DNA of 64,000 nucleotides from Zelonia costaricensis. Taxonomy: Eukaryota > Euglenozoa > Kinetoplastea > Trypanosomatida > Trypanosomatidae. Position 1 is the first letter of the stretch; each line of letters opens with the position of its first letter. The position numbers were made by a program, and so were the translations under genes. Below the pieces are notes generated by a model. The model did not search any database. It saw only the letters and a list, made by a program, of their open reading frames with translations, and was not told the origin of the DNA. Below, in pieces: positions 10,166 through 19,665 of the stretch. Location of the stretch: NCBI GenBank assembly GCA_030849075.1, contig JASAOO010003542.1:46500-110499 (forward strand), in the 5' to 3' direction.

Positions 10166-12085
10166 TCACCTGCGCTGCCGTCGGCGCGGGGGTGCGTCGT
10201 CGCCGTCCGAGTCGTCCTCACCACCACCACCGCCGCCGCCCGCGCCGTTCCCGCCATCGCCGTCGTACTCCCACGTGCGGGTGCGCTTCCACCAGCTCGC
10301 AAAGTACGCCTGCCGCATCGCTGCCGCCTCCTCCGCGGAGTCCGCGGCGTACACCCACCCGTCCTCGCCGCCATCGGGCACGCCGTCCTCCGGCTGCGCG
10401 GGTGTCGTCGCTGGCGCCTCCGTCTCGCGGTTTTGCCCCTCGCGCAGCGCCTTGCAGCCCGCGTCGAGGCGAATCGCCCGCACGTTCCAGTTGTGCACCC
10501 GCAGCAGCCGCAGAAAGACGGTCATCTCGCTGCTCTTTGGCCACGCGATGCGGGACGGCAGCACCGGCTTGTACTCCTTCATCTCAGCCAGGTGTGCGTC
10601 CTCGACAGACGTGTGCGGCCGCCGCACGGCAAGGGCGCGATCGCGCGCTGCGAGGATGTCGTCGAGAGGCGGCATCGTATTAAGGTCGACATCCACGATG
10701 TCGGCGGCGATCTGGTGGAAGGCGAAGGCCTCGGCTGCCTCGCTGACCGGGCCGCTCCACGCGGACTGCACCGTCGTGAAGCGCCCCGTCTGCCCTGCGC
10801 TGCCGGTGATGGAGCGGTCGTAGCCGTTGTAGGTGGACAGGGCGAGGTAGAGGTACGGCCCGGGTGCCAGCGGGGTCGTCACGCGCCGCTCGGGCGAGAA
10901 GGCGTCGACCAGGATCGACTCCCGTGCGCCGCGGCAGACGGCGAGCAGCGAGCCGACCACCTTGCGGATCATGTTGAGCAGGAAGGAGCCGCCCTCGATC
11001 TGGAAAAGAAGAAACGGCAGCACCGCCGTCTGAGCCGGCAGCGCTGCGGCACCTGCGGCACCACCAGCAGCAGCCGTTGTTGCCGGTCCCGGTGCTGAGG
11101 CGGGTGCCGGCGCGGCGCCCTCGCCGTCGGCGGGGGGTGGGGTGGGTGGGTGGGCGGTGAGGTTGGCCTCGTACTCCGCGAGGCTGGCACCGTGCTGCAC
11201 CGCACCGTCGGCGCCGCGGCACGGGAAGAAGAAGAGCCGCGGGCACACCTCGCTGCGGTAGATGACGCGGAGCGCCTCGTCCTTATCGGGCTGGATGACC
11301 TTGGCGCTCACCCCAGACCGGTTCGAGTCGATGTCGACGGAGAAGTTGTGGTAGCGCCGCGACCCGGTGAAGTGTGTGCGGAGCACCTCGTTGCACCGAG
11401 CGGTGCTCGCCTGCAAGTCGCGCAGCCACGACGGTGAAGGCGGCGAGGACGCGGCAGGGGCGGCGAGCTTCGCAAGATCCACGTACGCGACGTCGTGGTG
11501 TGTGTGATGCGCCGCGGCCGCGTCGATTGCCATGGACTGCAACTCCGCGAGGCAGCCGGGGTAGTACTTGTCCAGCGCCGCCCATGTGTCGCACGGTGGC
11601 AGGAACGCGTAGAGCGGGAGCATGTACCGGTACACCCGCCGGTTGCAGCAGTGGCGTGGGATGAAGCTCCCCGACAGCACCATGACGTGCGCAACCCGGA
11701 TCATCGGCGGCATCCGCGCGTTGAGCCGCGCGCGAATCCCCTCGCACTGCCCCACCTCAGCAAAGACGCTGTTCGGGATGAAGAGCGTGACCATGTTGCG
11801 CACGGCATGCACGCCGCGGTCGGTGCGGCAGGAGCGCGCAAAGTGGTGGTGCTCGCCACCTGGGCGGCCTCGTACCACCTCGGCAATGATGTCGGCGTCC
11901 TTGAGAGCGTGGATGAGCACGCCCTCCACGGTGTGACACGTTGGCGCGTGCGCCTGGAACTGCAGCCCGCGAAACCCGCTGCCGCTGTACTGCAGGCACA
12001 GCCCGAGGTGCGTGTGGTCCTTCGGCGCCTTGCCCACCGTCATGCGCCGCGGATCGGGCCGGCGCCGCCCCCCTTTGCACCCCAT
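10166..12085 (-). CDS. PUS1: tRNA pseudouridine synthase, TruA/PUS1 family
   Basis: A 639-residue protein. The TruA-family active-site motif CRTDRGVHA is at residues 86-94, with catalytic aspartate D89. It is preceded by the first-strand motif LQYSGSGFRGLQFQ (about 31-44) and followed by family segments IPRHCCNRRVYRYMLP and FTGSRRYHNFS. A conserved late motif, GGSFLLNMIRKVVGSLL, lies near the middle of the C-terminal half. Family members convert uridines to pseudouridine in tRNA and some snRNA/mRNA. Compared with bacterial TruA (about 270 aa) there are Ala/Pro-rich insertions around the GASLAEYEANLTAHPPT region and an acidic, Gly-rich C-terminal extension. M1 (12085) is one base after a CAG; M15 (MTVGKAP) is an alternative start. 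Whether it is PUS1-type or PUS3-type cannot be settled by eye. Confidence 0.9.
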   Translation of the reverse strand: MGCKGGRRRPDPRRMTVGKAPKDHTHLGLCLQYSGSGFRGLQFQAHAPTCHTVEGVLIHALKDADIIAEVVRGRPGGEHHHFARSCRTDRGVHAVRNMVTLFIPNSVFAEVGQCEGIRARLNARMPPMIRVAHVMVLSGSFIPRHCCNRRVYRYMLPLYAFLPPCDTWAALDKYYPGCLAELQSMAIDAAAAHHTHHDVAYVDLAKLAAPAASSPPSPSWLRDLQASTARCNEVLRTHFTGSRRYHNFSVDIDSNRSGVSAKVIQPDKDEALRVIYRSEVCPRLFFFPCRGADGAVQHGASLAEYEANLTAHPPTPPPADGEGAAPAPASAPGPATTAAAGGAAGAAALPAQTAVLPFLLFQIEGGSFLLNMIRKVVGSLLAVCRGARESILVDAFSPERRVTTPLAPGPYLYLALSTYNGYDRSITGSAGQTGRFTTVQSAWSGPVSEAAEAFAFHQIAADIVDVDLNTMPPLDDILAARDRALAVRRPHTSVEDAHLAEMKEYKPVLPSRIAWPKSSEMTVFLRLLRVHNWNVRAIRLDAGCKALREGQNRETEAPATTPAQPEDGVPDGGEDGWVYAADSAEEAAAMRQAYFASWWKRTRTWEYDGDGGNGAGGGGGGGEDDSDGDDAPPRRRQRR

Positions 12086-13000
12086 GCTGCCCGGATGCCG
12101 CGAGGAGGAGAAGGGGCCTCGGTGACGGCGCTGTGGTGCTCCCCGCCGCAGGGTGCGAGACCGCGCCGCCTCTGTTCCCTTCCGTGGCCTCCGGTGCTGT
12201 GGATCCCCTCCCGCTCGCGGAAGGAAGAGTCACGCGAAAGAGGGGCGCTGTGGCAACGAGCGTCGTCTCACTTGCCACCCCGCGTCGGTGTGTGTGTACC
12301 GACAGGAGTGACGAAGGCGGAGGGGGGAGGGGGGAGAAGGAGGAGTAGGAGCGAGTGGGAGGGGGGGGGGGCAGACAGCGTGCGTGATGTGGGTGACGGT
12401 AAAAGAAGGCACGAGGAGTCCTCTTCGTAGGAGAGCATCACGAGCGCGCCACGAAGCGGAATCGAGTCGGCATGCCGAGGTGCAGCGCATCCGACAACGT
12501 GACGCACGGGCGACGCTGGTGGTCACAGAGGGACGGGTAGTGTGCGCTCGTCACTCTTGCGATACTGCACACAGGCATCGAATGTGCCTCAGGCGTGTGT
12601 CGTGGCACGCCCCGTCCACTTCGTAGTTTCGTTTGCTTTGCGTGGTGGAAGGCCGCACGAAGAAGGGAAGCCGAGAATAGATGTGATGGGCATTGCCGCA
12701 TCCACGCAGATGGGGACGGGGGGAGGGGCAGAGGGGATCAGGGACCCTCGCAGCGCCACCCCCCCCCCTCCTCCTGCAGGCGGACGCACCGAGGGATGGA
12801 GAAAGCTCATCAGCCCCGATGCCGCAGCGGCGGCGGCGGCTGTAAAACCCGTGAGGGGGGGGGAGGCAGAGAGCCGAATGCACCGAAGCGAGGCGCGCGG
12901 CCCACCGCCTGACCGCCAACCCCGTTCTCCCCCGCCCCGCCTCATCCCGCGCCTTGCCGCCCTACACCGCCGTCATAGCTGCTCCACACATGCACCGGGA
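12086..13000. other. Intergenic spacer
   Basis: A 0.9 kb spacer between NUBP2 and the pseudouridine synthase gene. It contains G runs on the plus strand around 12320-12372 and 12848-12868, giving pyrimidine tracts in the transcript. No gene was seen. Confidence 0.65.
12087..12117 (-). promoter_or_regulatory. Predicted trans-splice acceptor, PUS1-like gene
   Basis: On the transcribed strand a CCCCUUCUCCUCCUCG tract (plus 12101-12117) is followed by GGGCAG ending at 12087, one base before ATG 12085. It is the first AG after the tract. If used, the mRNA leader would be the spliced leader plus one base. Confidence 0.45.
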
Positions 13001-13876
13001 TCACGCGCTGGCGCGCTCCACCTGCCGCACAATGCAGTCGATGACCGCCGTGACCGCCTCCACGGTCTGCGAGGGCTCCTCCGTGACGAAGGCGCGGCCG
13101 CGGTCCTCGGCGAGGGAGAGGTTTGGGTCAATCGGAATGGCGCCGAGGAAGGCCACTTCGTACATCTCCGCCAGCTTGCGGCCGCCACCCTTGGAGAAAA
13201 TGTCCGTGCAGTGCGCGCAGTACGGGCACACAAAACCGGACATGTTCTCGACCACGCCGAGGCAGCGCAGGCCGAGCTTGTGGCAAAAGGACAGCTCCTT
13301 CTTCACGTCGTCGGTGGAGACGTCCTGCGGAGTGGTCACGACGACGGCGCCGGCGGGGTTGAAGTCGCGCAGGACTTCACACAGGGTCAAGTGCTCGTCG
13401 CTTGTGCCGGGCGGGGTGTCGATGATCAGGTAGTCCAGCGGGCCCCAGTTGACATCCGTGACGAACTGCTTGATCATCGCATCCTTCTTCGGCCCGCGCC
13501 ACACCACGGCGTCCTTGTCGCTCGGCAGCAGGTACGCAATCGACATCACCTTGAGGTCGGCCGCATCGGAGGCCGCCGGCGCATCACCGTCAACCCCGGC
13601 TGCGCCAGCCCGCAGCGACACCGGGATCCAGCCTTGCTCGCCACGATACACGTCGCGGCCCTCGAGGCCGCAGATCTTCGGCACGCTTGGGCCGCAAATA
13701 TCCACGTCCAGCAGACCGACCTGCTTGTGGTGCACATGGGTGAGGGCGAGGGCCAGCTGGCACGCCACGGTGGACTTGCCCACACCGCCCTTGCCACTCA
13801 GCACCAGAATAATGTGCTTCACCTGCGCCAAGCCAGTGGCCGCCGCAGGCACCGCGGCAGAGGACTGCGCCGACAT
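13001..13876 (-). CDS. NUBP2: Cytosolic Fe-S cluster assembly scaffold NUBP2/CFD1
   Basis: A 291-residue MRP/NBP35-family P-loop ATPase. The deviant Walker A motif GKGGVGKST is at residues 28-36, with IILVLS before it and GLLDVDICGPSVP after it, as in CFD1/NUBP2. The Walker B/switch segment is IIDTPPGTSDEHL (151-163). The C-terminal CPYC motif (C217, C220) is the bridging Fe-S cluster ligand. There is no N-terminal four-cysteine cluster, which separates it from NUBP1/NBP35. By family knowledge it forms a heterotetramer with NBP35 in the cytosol and passes 4Fe-4S clusters to cytosolic and nuclear targets. The length matches the family (about 270-290 aa). Confidence 0.93.
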   Translation of the reverse strand: MSAQSSAAVPAAATGLAQVKHIILVLSGKGGVGKSTVACQLALALTHVHHKQVGLLDVDICGPSVPKICGLEGRDVYRGEQGWIPVSLRAGAAGVDGDAPAASDAADLKVMSIAYLLPSDKDAVVWRGPKKDAMIKQFVTDVNWGPLDYLIIDTPPGTSDEHLTLCEVLRDFNPAGAVVVTTPQDVSTDDVKKELSFCHKLGLRCLGVVENMSGFVCPYCAHCTDIFSKGGGRKLAEMYEVAFLGAIPIDPNLSLAEDRGRAFVTEEPSQTVEAVTAVIDCIVRQVERASA

Positions 13877-14332
13877 GCTGCGAGCAGCCGGGGTCAGGGA
13901 GTGTGAGCGGACGGTGCGATGGCGGTGTGCTTAGCGGGAGCGCTTGTGTGGACTTGGATCGTCGACGTAGATATTGGGCACCTCGTCGTCGGCCGCCGTG
14001 GATGAGCGGCGAGGAGGGGAAAGAACTCTGTGGATCCGTGGGAGAGCGGCCCGCCTTCCGTAATATAAATGTGTGTGTGTGGGTCTGTGCGTGTGTTTGT
14101 GTGACGGTACGACGCGTCGATGCGGTGAGAGAGGCCCGCGCGGCACGGGAGGGAGGGAACACTGCGCCGGCCGCACGGAGAAAAAAAAAGACGGAGAGTG
14201 AACGAGGAGTGTGGGGGTGAGAGAATGGACGAGGGCTGCAGTAAGCCCGAGAGAGATCAGCGCTGGTGATCTGGCAAACCACTTGCACGACGCACGCAGT
14301 CACGCCGATGCGCAGCTTCGACTCTGCATCCG

Positions 14333-14369
<37 letters not shown>

Positions 14370-14705
14370 CGTATAGGCAGTCCGCGCCTGACGCGGTGCG
14401 CCTCGTGCGACGCCCCTCCCGCTTGCTTCGAACTCTGCTGCCCCCCCCCCCGTCCCCCGCCCCTCCCTCCTCCAAGAGACACACAGGAAGAGGGGGGGAC
14501 ACGCGGGTGGGGGGGGGGGGGCATCCATCTGACTTGGGTGTTTACTGCGTTATGCGCGCTCTCCCGCTACCCTCAATGTGTGCGCGTGGGTGTATGTGTG
14601 TAAGTTTCAACTTGCGCCATGTTGCGGGGCCGTGACGCGGCGAAAACGAGGAGTGCGCCAGCTGCGCGCAGGGGGCGAAGGCGCACCACGCTGGCGCCAC
14701 CGCGA
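13877..14705. other. Intergenic spacer with (GT)n and C/G runs
   Basis: A 0.83 kb spacer. It has a 34-base GT repeat (14335-14368), a C run at about 14442-14452 and a G run at about 14511-14521. Just upstream of the NUBP2 ATG the transcribed strand reads CUGCUCGCAG then one base then AUG. No gene was seen. Confidence 0.65.
14335..14368. repeat. (GT)n microsatellite
   Basis: Seventeen uninterrupted TG units in the spacer between the TMEM242-like gene and NUBP2. Confidence 0.95.
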
Positions 14706-15521
14706 TCACGACGCCGACTGCTGCGTTCCCTGCTGGTGTGCCTCCTTCCTTTCCTCCTCCTCGGCGAGGCGCTGGACAGCGGTCCAGATCTCCTGCGCCT
14801 GCCGCCACGCCTCCGCGGGTTGGGCGAGATCGATGACGTAGTGCTCCACCACCGTGTCACCGCTAACGCCGCCTTGTGCCGCCACCGCTGCCGCCGCCGT
14901 GGCACGCAGTCGCTCCTCGTCGCGGTCCACCTTCTCCCGCACCCCCTGTTGCAGATCCCGCAGGCTGTGGTACCCGCAGAGGTACATGGCCGCCGCCACC
15001 GTCGCCGCAAAGCCGGCGAGCGCAAGGACGGTTCCCCACAGCAGCGCACGGTACGCGAGAAGAAGGTGTTGGCGCGGCTGCTGGCGCTCACCCTCGGCCT
15101 CGGCGCGGCCGCCGCGGCCCTCCTTCGGCGGCCCAAAAAGAAGATCCTCCAGCGGGTCGGTCGTCTTCTCAAACAGCGACGCAGCAGCGCTGGCAGCCGG
15201 CTGCCGTTGAGCCCCATCCGAGTCCGCGGCGGCGGCCCCTGGTTCGATGTAGGTGCGCTCAAGCTCCCTGGCATCCGGCAGCTGCGCCTGCAGCTCTCGC
15301 AGTGTGGGAAGCATCTTGCCCACCTCGCGCGCACTCGGCACGTTCGTCTCGTTGACCTGCGCGGGGCGCAGCTTGAAGCTCGTGCTGCTGCGGAATCCCA
15401 TCCCGCCGACGGGGGCAGCGGCGTCGCCCGACTCACGCCGTGCAGAGGGCGGCACCTCGGCTGTGATGCACCGGCGGCACAGCGTGGCCCCGGTCAGCCT
15501 GCAGAGCCGCAGCCCGCGCAT
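14706..15521 (-). CDS. TMEM242-like mitochondrial membrane protein
   Basis: A 271-residue protein. The N-terminus (MRGLRLCRLTGATLCRRC) is basic and amphipathic like a mitochondrial presequence. The middle is Ala/Glu-rich. A membrane segment around residues 160-185 has the pattern RALLWGTVLALAGF, then CGYHSLRDLQQGVREK. This parallels human TMEM242, where RALGWGSLYAWCG is followed by GVHSMKDFRSKM at matching spacing. Only the second of the two TMEM242 membrane helices is obvious. The C-terminal 80 residues are a charged, probably coiled-coil tail absent in the human protein. Human TMEM242 assists assembly of the ATP synthase c-ring. The ATP synthase c gene lies 3.8 kb upstream in the same transcription unit. 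The family assignment is from remembered motif similarity and needs a profile search. Confidence 0.6.
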   Translation of the reverse strand: MRGLRLCRLTGATLCRRCITAEVPPSARRESGDAAAPVGGMGFRSSTSFKLRPAQVNETNVPSAREVGKMLPTLRELQAQLPDARELERTYIEPGAAAADSDGAQRQPAASAAASLFEKTTDPLEDLLFGPPKEGRGGRAEAEGERQQPRQHLLLAYRALLWGTVLALAGFAATVAAAMYLCGYHSLRDLQQGVREKVDRDEERLRATAAAAVAAQGGVSGDTVVEHYVIDLAQPAEAWRQAQEIWTAVQRLAEEEERKEAHQQGTQQSAS

Positions 15522-16549
15522 GTGGCTGGGAACGCAAAGTAGCGGTGATCGTCCGGAGTGACGGGACGAGTCCACGTGAGAAGTGCAGACCAGCCTACCG
15601 GCACTGACGGGCGTCCGCCTGAAGAAGCCTCGGCGGACAGCGTGCGGTGGTAAGGCAAGATGGGCACAGACGGTGTGCCGCACGGTGGCATCGCAGCAGC
15701 ATTGTGTGTGACGTCAACGTTGAGGAAGACACACACACACACGGACGCAAATGTAAGTACGGCGATAGAGGGGATGGGAGTTGACGTGCGTCAGTATTCG
15801 AGGGGCATGGCAGCAGCTGGGCTGGGGAAAAAAGGAAGAACAGCGGCATCTTGCGTCGAGATGGGTTGCCGCAGCGTGTGGGCGTGTTTCAAAAAGGCAC
15901 ACTCCCAACGGGACGTGTGAGATAGGCACAGGTGCGCCACGCCGCGGCGGAGGTGCACGCACCCGCGCGAGAGACGCACGTCCCTTCCCCGCAGATTTTT
16001 GCTCTCCTCTCCACCCAGCTGAGCGCTTTGCCACCAGGTTCCGCGGACAAGGGCGTGGAGGACGCGAGGTGCCGCACGCGTCAGTGGAGGCGGTGGGTGC
16101 TGAGCCGCACGCGGGTGGCGTCTCGCTCGTGTTCTTCCTTGATTTCGAGGGGGTGCGTTGCGCGGTCCTGTTCACGCGCACAGACACACGAACAAGAACG
16201 CACATACGGGCGCTGTCAACGCGCAGCAACGCGGAGAGACTTGAGACGCGAAGAGAAGCTGAGCGGCCGACCGTGTGCGATAGGCCGCGCGGGAAGACGA
16301 GATGAAGTGAAGTGCCCAACACACCGGCACGGCACGCGGCGAGGGCCGCACCTGAGCACCCGCAAAGCGCGACATCAGCGCGCACGCCATGGGAACGGCG
16401 CTCCTCGGGCGTAGCACCGCCCACGAAGCGCACTTGAGAAGAGAAAAAAATAAGGCAGCACTCTTTCGTCTGGAGAATACGCACTTTCGGGCACGCAGCG
16501 AGGCGTGCGCAAGAGAGGGCCTTGGCACACAAACGCACACGTACACCCT
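15522..16549. other. Intergenic spacer
   Basis: A 1.0 kb spacer with AC-rich patches at 15729-15741 and 16180-16205. On the transcribed strand a UUUGCGUUCCCAG ends four bases before the TMEM242-like ATG (acceptor at 15526). No gene was recognised. Confidence 0.6.
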
Positions 16550-17890
16550 TCATGATTGGTCCAGGAGACACCGCGCCACAGCGCGGGCACCATCTGGGGA
16601 GAGATGCAGGCAGTCGTCGAAGACGCGCCTTATCGTCTCCGCCCCATACGCGCAGCTTCGGCCACTCAGTGCGAGGCTGGAGAGCGCCGCCTGGTAGCAC
16701 CCGGACGACCCATAGCCAGGCTTTGTAGAGCGGGCCCCGCCGACCATCCTGCGCAGTCGCGCGGCGTTGACGAGAGCAATCGTGTCGCGGTGCGCATCGT
16801 GTAACGCGCACATGGACTGGCACGTGGCCGAAGAGAAGGTCGCATTCTCTGGGGCGCAGACCTCCGAGGCACCCGTCGCCGCCCCAGTCTCCGACGCCGC
16901 AGCAGCCGCAGCCGCCTGTACCACCAAGCTGGGCTCCCTCGACGCGGGGGCCGGATCGCGGCACTCGAAGCGCCACTCAGGCAGCCCAATGGTGTACTGG
17001 TAGTACTTCACCCGTTGCACGTACTTCAGCGCCCCCCTCGAGGTCATCAGGTAGCGTGTGAGAGCCCCTATCACGTGACTCGCTCCACTTATCAGCTCTT
17101 CCTTGGCATTCCACGGGGTCTGCCACACGGCCTGCACCGCTGCCGTAGGGTGCACGAGAATACCAACAAGGAGCACGACCGAGTCGCACGCCCTCACCGC
17201 GGCCGAGGCGGTGCTGGCCGCGCGCTCCTCCGACACGTTCTGCAGTGCGGCATACAGACTGGGGAAGTACTGCTGCAGCTGCACAGCCTTGCCGCGCCGG
17301 CTGACGGGCAGCGCCGTGTTCACCGCCTGTTCCCAGTGAGTATAGGCGAATCCCGCCGTGGCGTTGCCGACAGGCAGCAGTGGGACTGCGTCGTGGGTGA
17401 CCACCACCCGCGTTCGCGCGCGCGGCACGCGGATCACCCACTGGGCCTGGTAGTCCCAGACGAGGACCTCGATCGGCAACGCGGCAGCAGTGGTGCCCGG
17501 CAGGTCAGCTGCCGCCCGGCCCACGGCCTTTTGCGCGTCGCTTAAAAAGGCGCCCGAGTCGACGCGCCTGCGCAGCTCGTCTGCCATGTGCGACGTGATG
17601 CTGGCACTTCGGGGCGACGTCACTGACGGCCCCACCTCCACCAGTGCTGCAATCACGACGGCATCGCCCTTGCCTATGCACGACGCAGAAGAGCTCACTG
17701 TGGTCGGCGTCGTCACCGAATGCCGACAATACTGTTCATTGCAGCTGTACGGGGCCTTGCCGATGCACATCGACTGGCGGCCGTTGTTCACGCACTGCAT
17801 GCGATCGGCGCAGAGGCACAGGACGAAGACGCCCACCATGAGCAGCGCCACCACGCGCGGCGTCAAGCGAGGCGCTTCATTGACGGCCAT
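16550..17890 (-). CDS. Type II membrane protein with SGNH/PC-esterase-like features
   Basis: A 446-residue protein. A single N-terminal hydrophobic segment (residues about 12-28, VVALLMVGVFVLCLCA) followed by a Cys-rich luminal stretch suggests a signal anchor. The C-terminus reads FDDCLHLSPDGARAVARCLL. This fits the Asp-x-x-His block of SGNH hydrolases and the PC-esterase family, where D and H complete the catalytic triad. A mid-protein segment, CDSVVLLVGILVH, resembles the VVLNxG block of those families. A canonical GDS nucleophile block is not evident, so the enzyme could be divergent or inactive. If the match is real, the role would be acyl-ester transfer or removal on glycans in the secretory pathway. 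Assignment is tentative; the gene itself is secure. Confidence 0.8.
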   Translation of the reverse strand: MAVNEAPRLTPRVVALLMVGVFVLCLCADRMQCVNNGRQSMCIGKAPYSCNEQYCRHSVTTPTTVSSSASCIGKGDAVVIAALVEVGPSVTSPRSASITSHMADELRRRVDSGAFLSDAQKAVGRAAADLPGTTAAALPIEVLVWDYQAQWVIRVPRARTRVVVTHDAVPLLPVGNATAGFAYTHWEQAVNTALPVSRRGKAVQLQQYFPSLYAALQNVSEERAASTASAAVRACDSVVLLVGILVHPTAAVQAVWQTPWNAKEELISGASHVIGALTRYLMTSRGALKYVQRVKYYQYTIGLPEWRFECRDPAPASREPSLVVQAAAAAAASETGAATGASEVCAPENATFSSATCQSMCALHDAHRDTIALVNAARLRRMVGGARSTKPGYGSSGCYQAALSSLALSGRSCAYGAETIRRVFDDCLHLSPDGARAVARCLLDQS

Positions 17891-19344
17891 CGCTGCCTTC
17901 GCAAGAAGGCGGACGCCGGAGCTTTCGCCTCCTCCTCTTCTGGCTGAGGTGCCCTCAAATCACCAGCCGCGCAACAGCAGTCTGCGTGTGTGTGTGTGTT
18001 TGTGTTTGTGTGTGTGTCTCTCTGTGCCTTTCGGTTCGTTTCTTATCCCCGCGCAGGAGCCGCGCAACCGGAAGCCAAAGCAGCATCCACACAATCCGAG
18101 ATCGGAGAAGGTGCGGAGATGCGGCACACGACGCACCGGGAGGGCGCAAACCATCGCAGTGCAGAAGCGGAAAAAATGGCACGTGCAAGTAGAAGAGAAT
18201 GGAACGGCTGACGTTAAAGGAGCTCGCGCGTCAACCGTCGCGGCTAGCCGACCTCACAACAGGCGAGCAGGCGAACACCCACCGCAGCCGCAGCTCGCCC
18301 GCAGCGTAGTACGATGGAGGTAAGCCCAGTGGACAGGGAGGCGATGCGCATGCGACGGCGTCGTGAGCGTGCCGCGCCGAAGCGAGGCGGTCATGCGCAC
18401 ATGTGAAAAGCAAGCTGCGGCTTCCCACACCCCCCCCCCTCCCCACCCTCCCTCCTCCTCCTCCTACACATACCGTCCCTTTTTTGTTTTCTCTTTGCGC
18501 TGCGTTGTGTAGGTCGAGTGCCTCTTCCCGGTGACCGACGCAGCACGTCCACATCCACATCTACAGACACACGCACCCACCCACACACACACACACACAC
18601 ACAATGGTGCCAGCTGCGACGAGTCAAGACACGAGACACACTCCGATACACATACAATTCTTTTTTCGCTTATCTTGTCCACTAGAAAACCTATAAGGAG
18701 GAGACAGCGAGTGTGCCGACTCGCACTCGATGCAGAGATGCCCTCCCGCCTCCGCGCCGCGATGTCGACTCCTCGCGTCTGCCTTGCCTATCCATTCATT
18801 TTCTTCGCAGTCTGGCTGCTCTCCTTGTCGCGGTTGCGGCGCTGGTTGCAGGCGCACGTGCGGACTGCGCCCTCCACCGCAAATTTCCTCCTTTGAAGAG
18901 TCGGAAGGCGTCCGGCAACAAGTGCAACCCGCTGCACCCTCTGCCAGCGACGCCGCCTCACGGTCGCACCGCCTCCACGTGCCTGCAAGAGGCGCCGCGC
19001 TCGCCGCCTCGTCGACAGCGCTTCCCCGTTCCACACGCGGTGCACGCCAACAGAGAGGCAGTCGACAGCGGAGCGCACGCGACGCGAGCGCTGGCGAGAC
19101 GACGGCGGCCAAGGTGGTGTGGGGGAGGGACGTGAGGGACTCCCCACTGCGGGCTCGCAAAGACACACAAGACGACGTGTGTGACGGCGCCGAGGGCGGG
19201 GTTGGGCCACCTGGAACGGCTGGACCGATTCTCCGCTCTCGCCCCGCCTCTCTCGCCCTCGTCCCTCCCCTCCTCCCCCCTACCCCTCCGTGGCACCTGC
19301 GCTCGCACGTAAGCAAGCAGCGCTGCACGGGTGCGTCCGCGTCT
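17891..19344. other. Intergenic spacer with (AC)n
   Basis: A 1.45 kb spacer between the ATP synthase c-subunit gene and the SGNH-like gene. It holds GT-rich sequence at 17985-18020, a C-rich plus-strand block at 18428-18466, and an AC repeat at 18582-18603. A plus-strand reading near 18790-18850 looks like a signal peptide but has no ATG in frame close by and no coding continuation, so it is not called. Confidence 0.6.
18582..18603. repeat. (AC)n microsatellite
   Basis: About 22 bases of AC repeat, with imperfect AC-rich sequence before it. Confidence 0.9.
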
Positions 19345-19665
19345 CTACGAGAAGAGCATCAGGAAGGCGAGCATCAGCGCGAACAGGCCAATAGCCTCCG
19401 TCAGGGCGAAGCCAAGAATGGCGTAGTTGAAGAGCATCTTGGTGAGGTTGGGCTGGCGGGCGCAGGCGATGAGGAGAGAGCCGAAGATCGTACCAATACC
19501 CATGCCGACGCCGGCGAGGGCGATGGCGGCGAGGCCGGTGCCGACGTAGTGCAGACCCTGCACGGAGATGGCCACCGTGGAGGCCTTGCGCGGCGCGACG
19601 ACGAGCGCGCTGGAGGCGGCGGCCGCACGGCGGGCCACGGGCTGAGCGATAGCGCGACGCATCAT
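19345..19665 (-). CDS. ATP9: Mitochondrial F1Fo ATP synthase subunit c (ATP9)
   Basis: A 106-residue precursor. The first 30 residues ([20 protein letters not shown] onward) are Arg/Ala-rich, a mitochondrial presequence. The mature protein is the two-helix proteolipid: helix 1 is the glycine-rich stretch [20 protein letters not shown], the polar loop is ARQP (69-72), and helix 2 contains the proton-carrying glutamate E90 in [13 protein letters not shown]. It forms the rotor ring of the Fo motor in the inner membrane. Length and features match the nuclear-encoded kinetoplastid subunit c. Two consecutive ATGs open the gene. Confidence 0.96.
   Translation of the reverse strand: MMRRAIAQPVARRAAAASSALVVAPRKASTVAISVQGLHYVGTGLAAIALAGVGMGIGTIFGSLLIACARQPNLTKMLFNYAILGFALTEAIGLFALMLAFLMLFS

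Noticed and set aside
18713..19135. Plus-strand reading with a signal-peptide-like stretch
   Set aside because: Starts from GTG, turns into Pro/Arg-rich low-complexity sequence and opposes the transcription unit.
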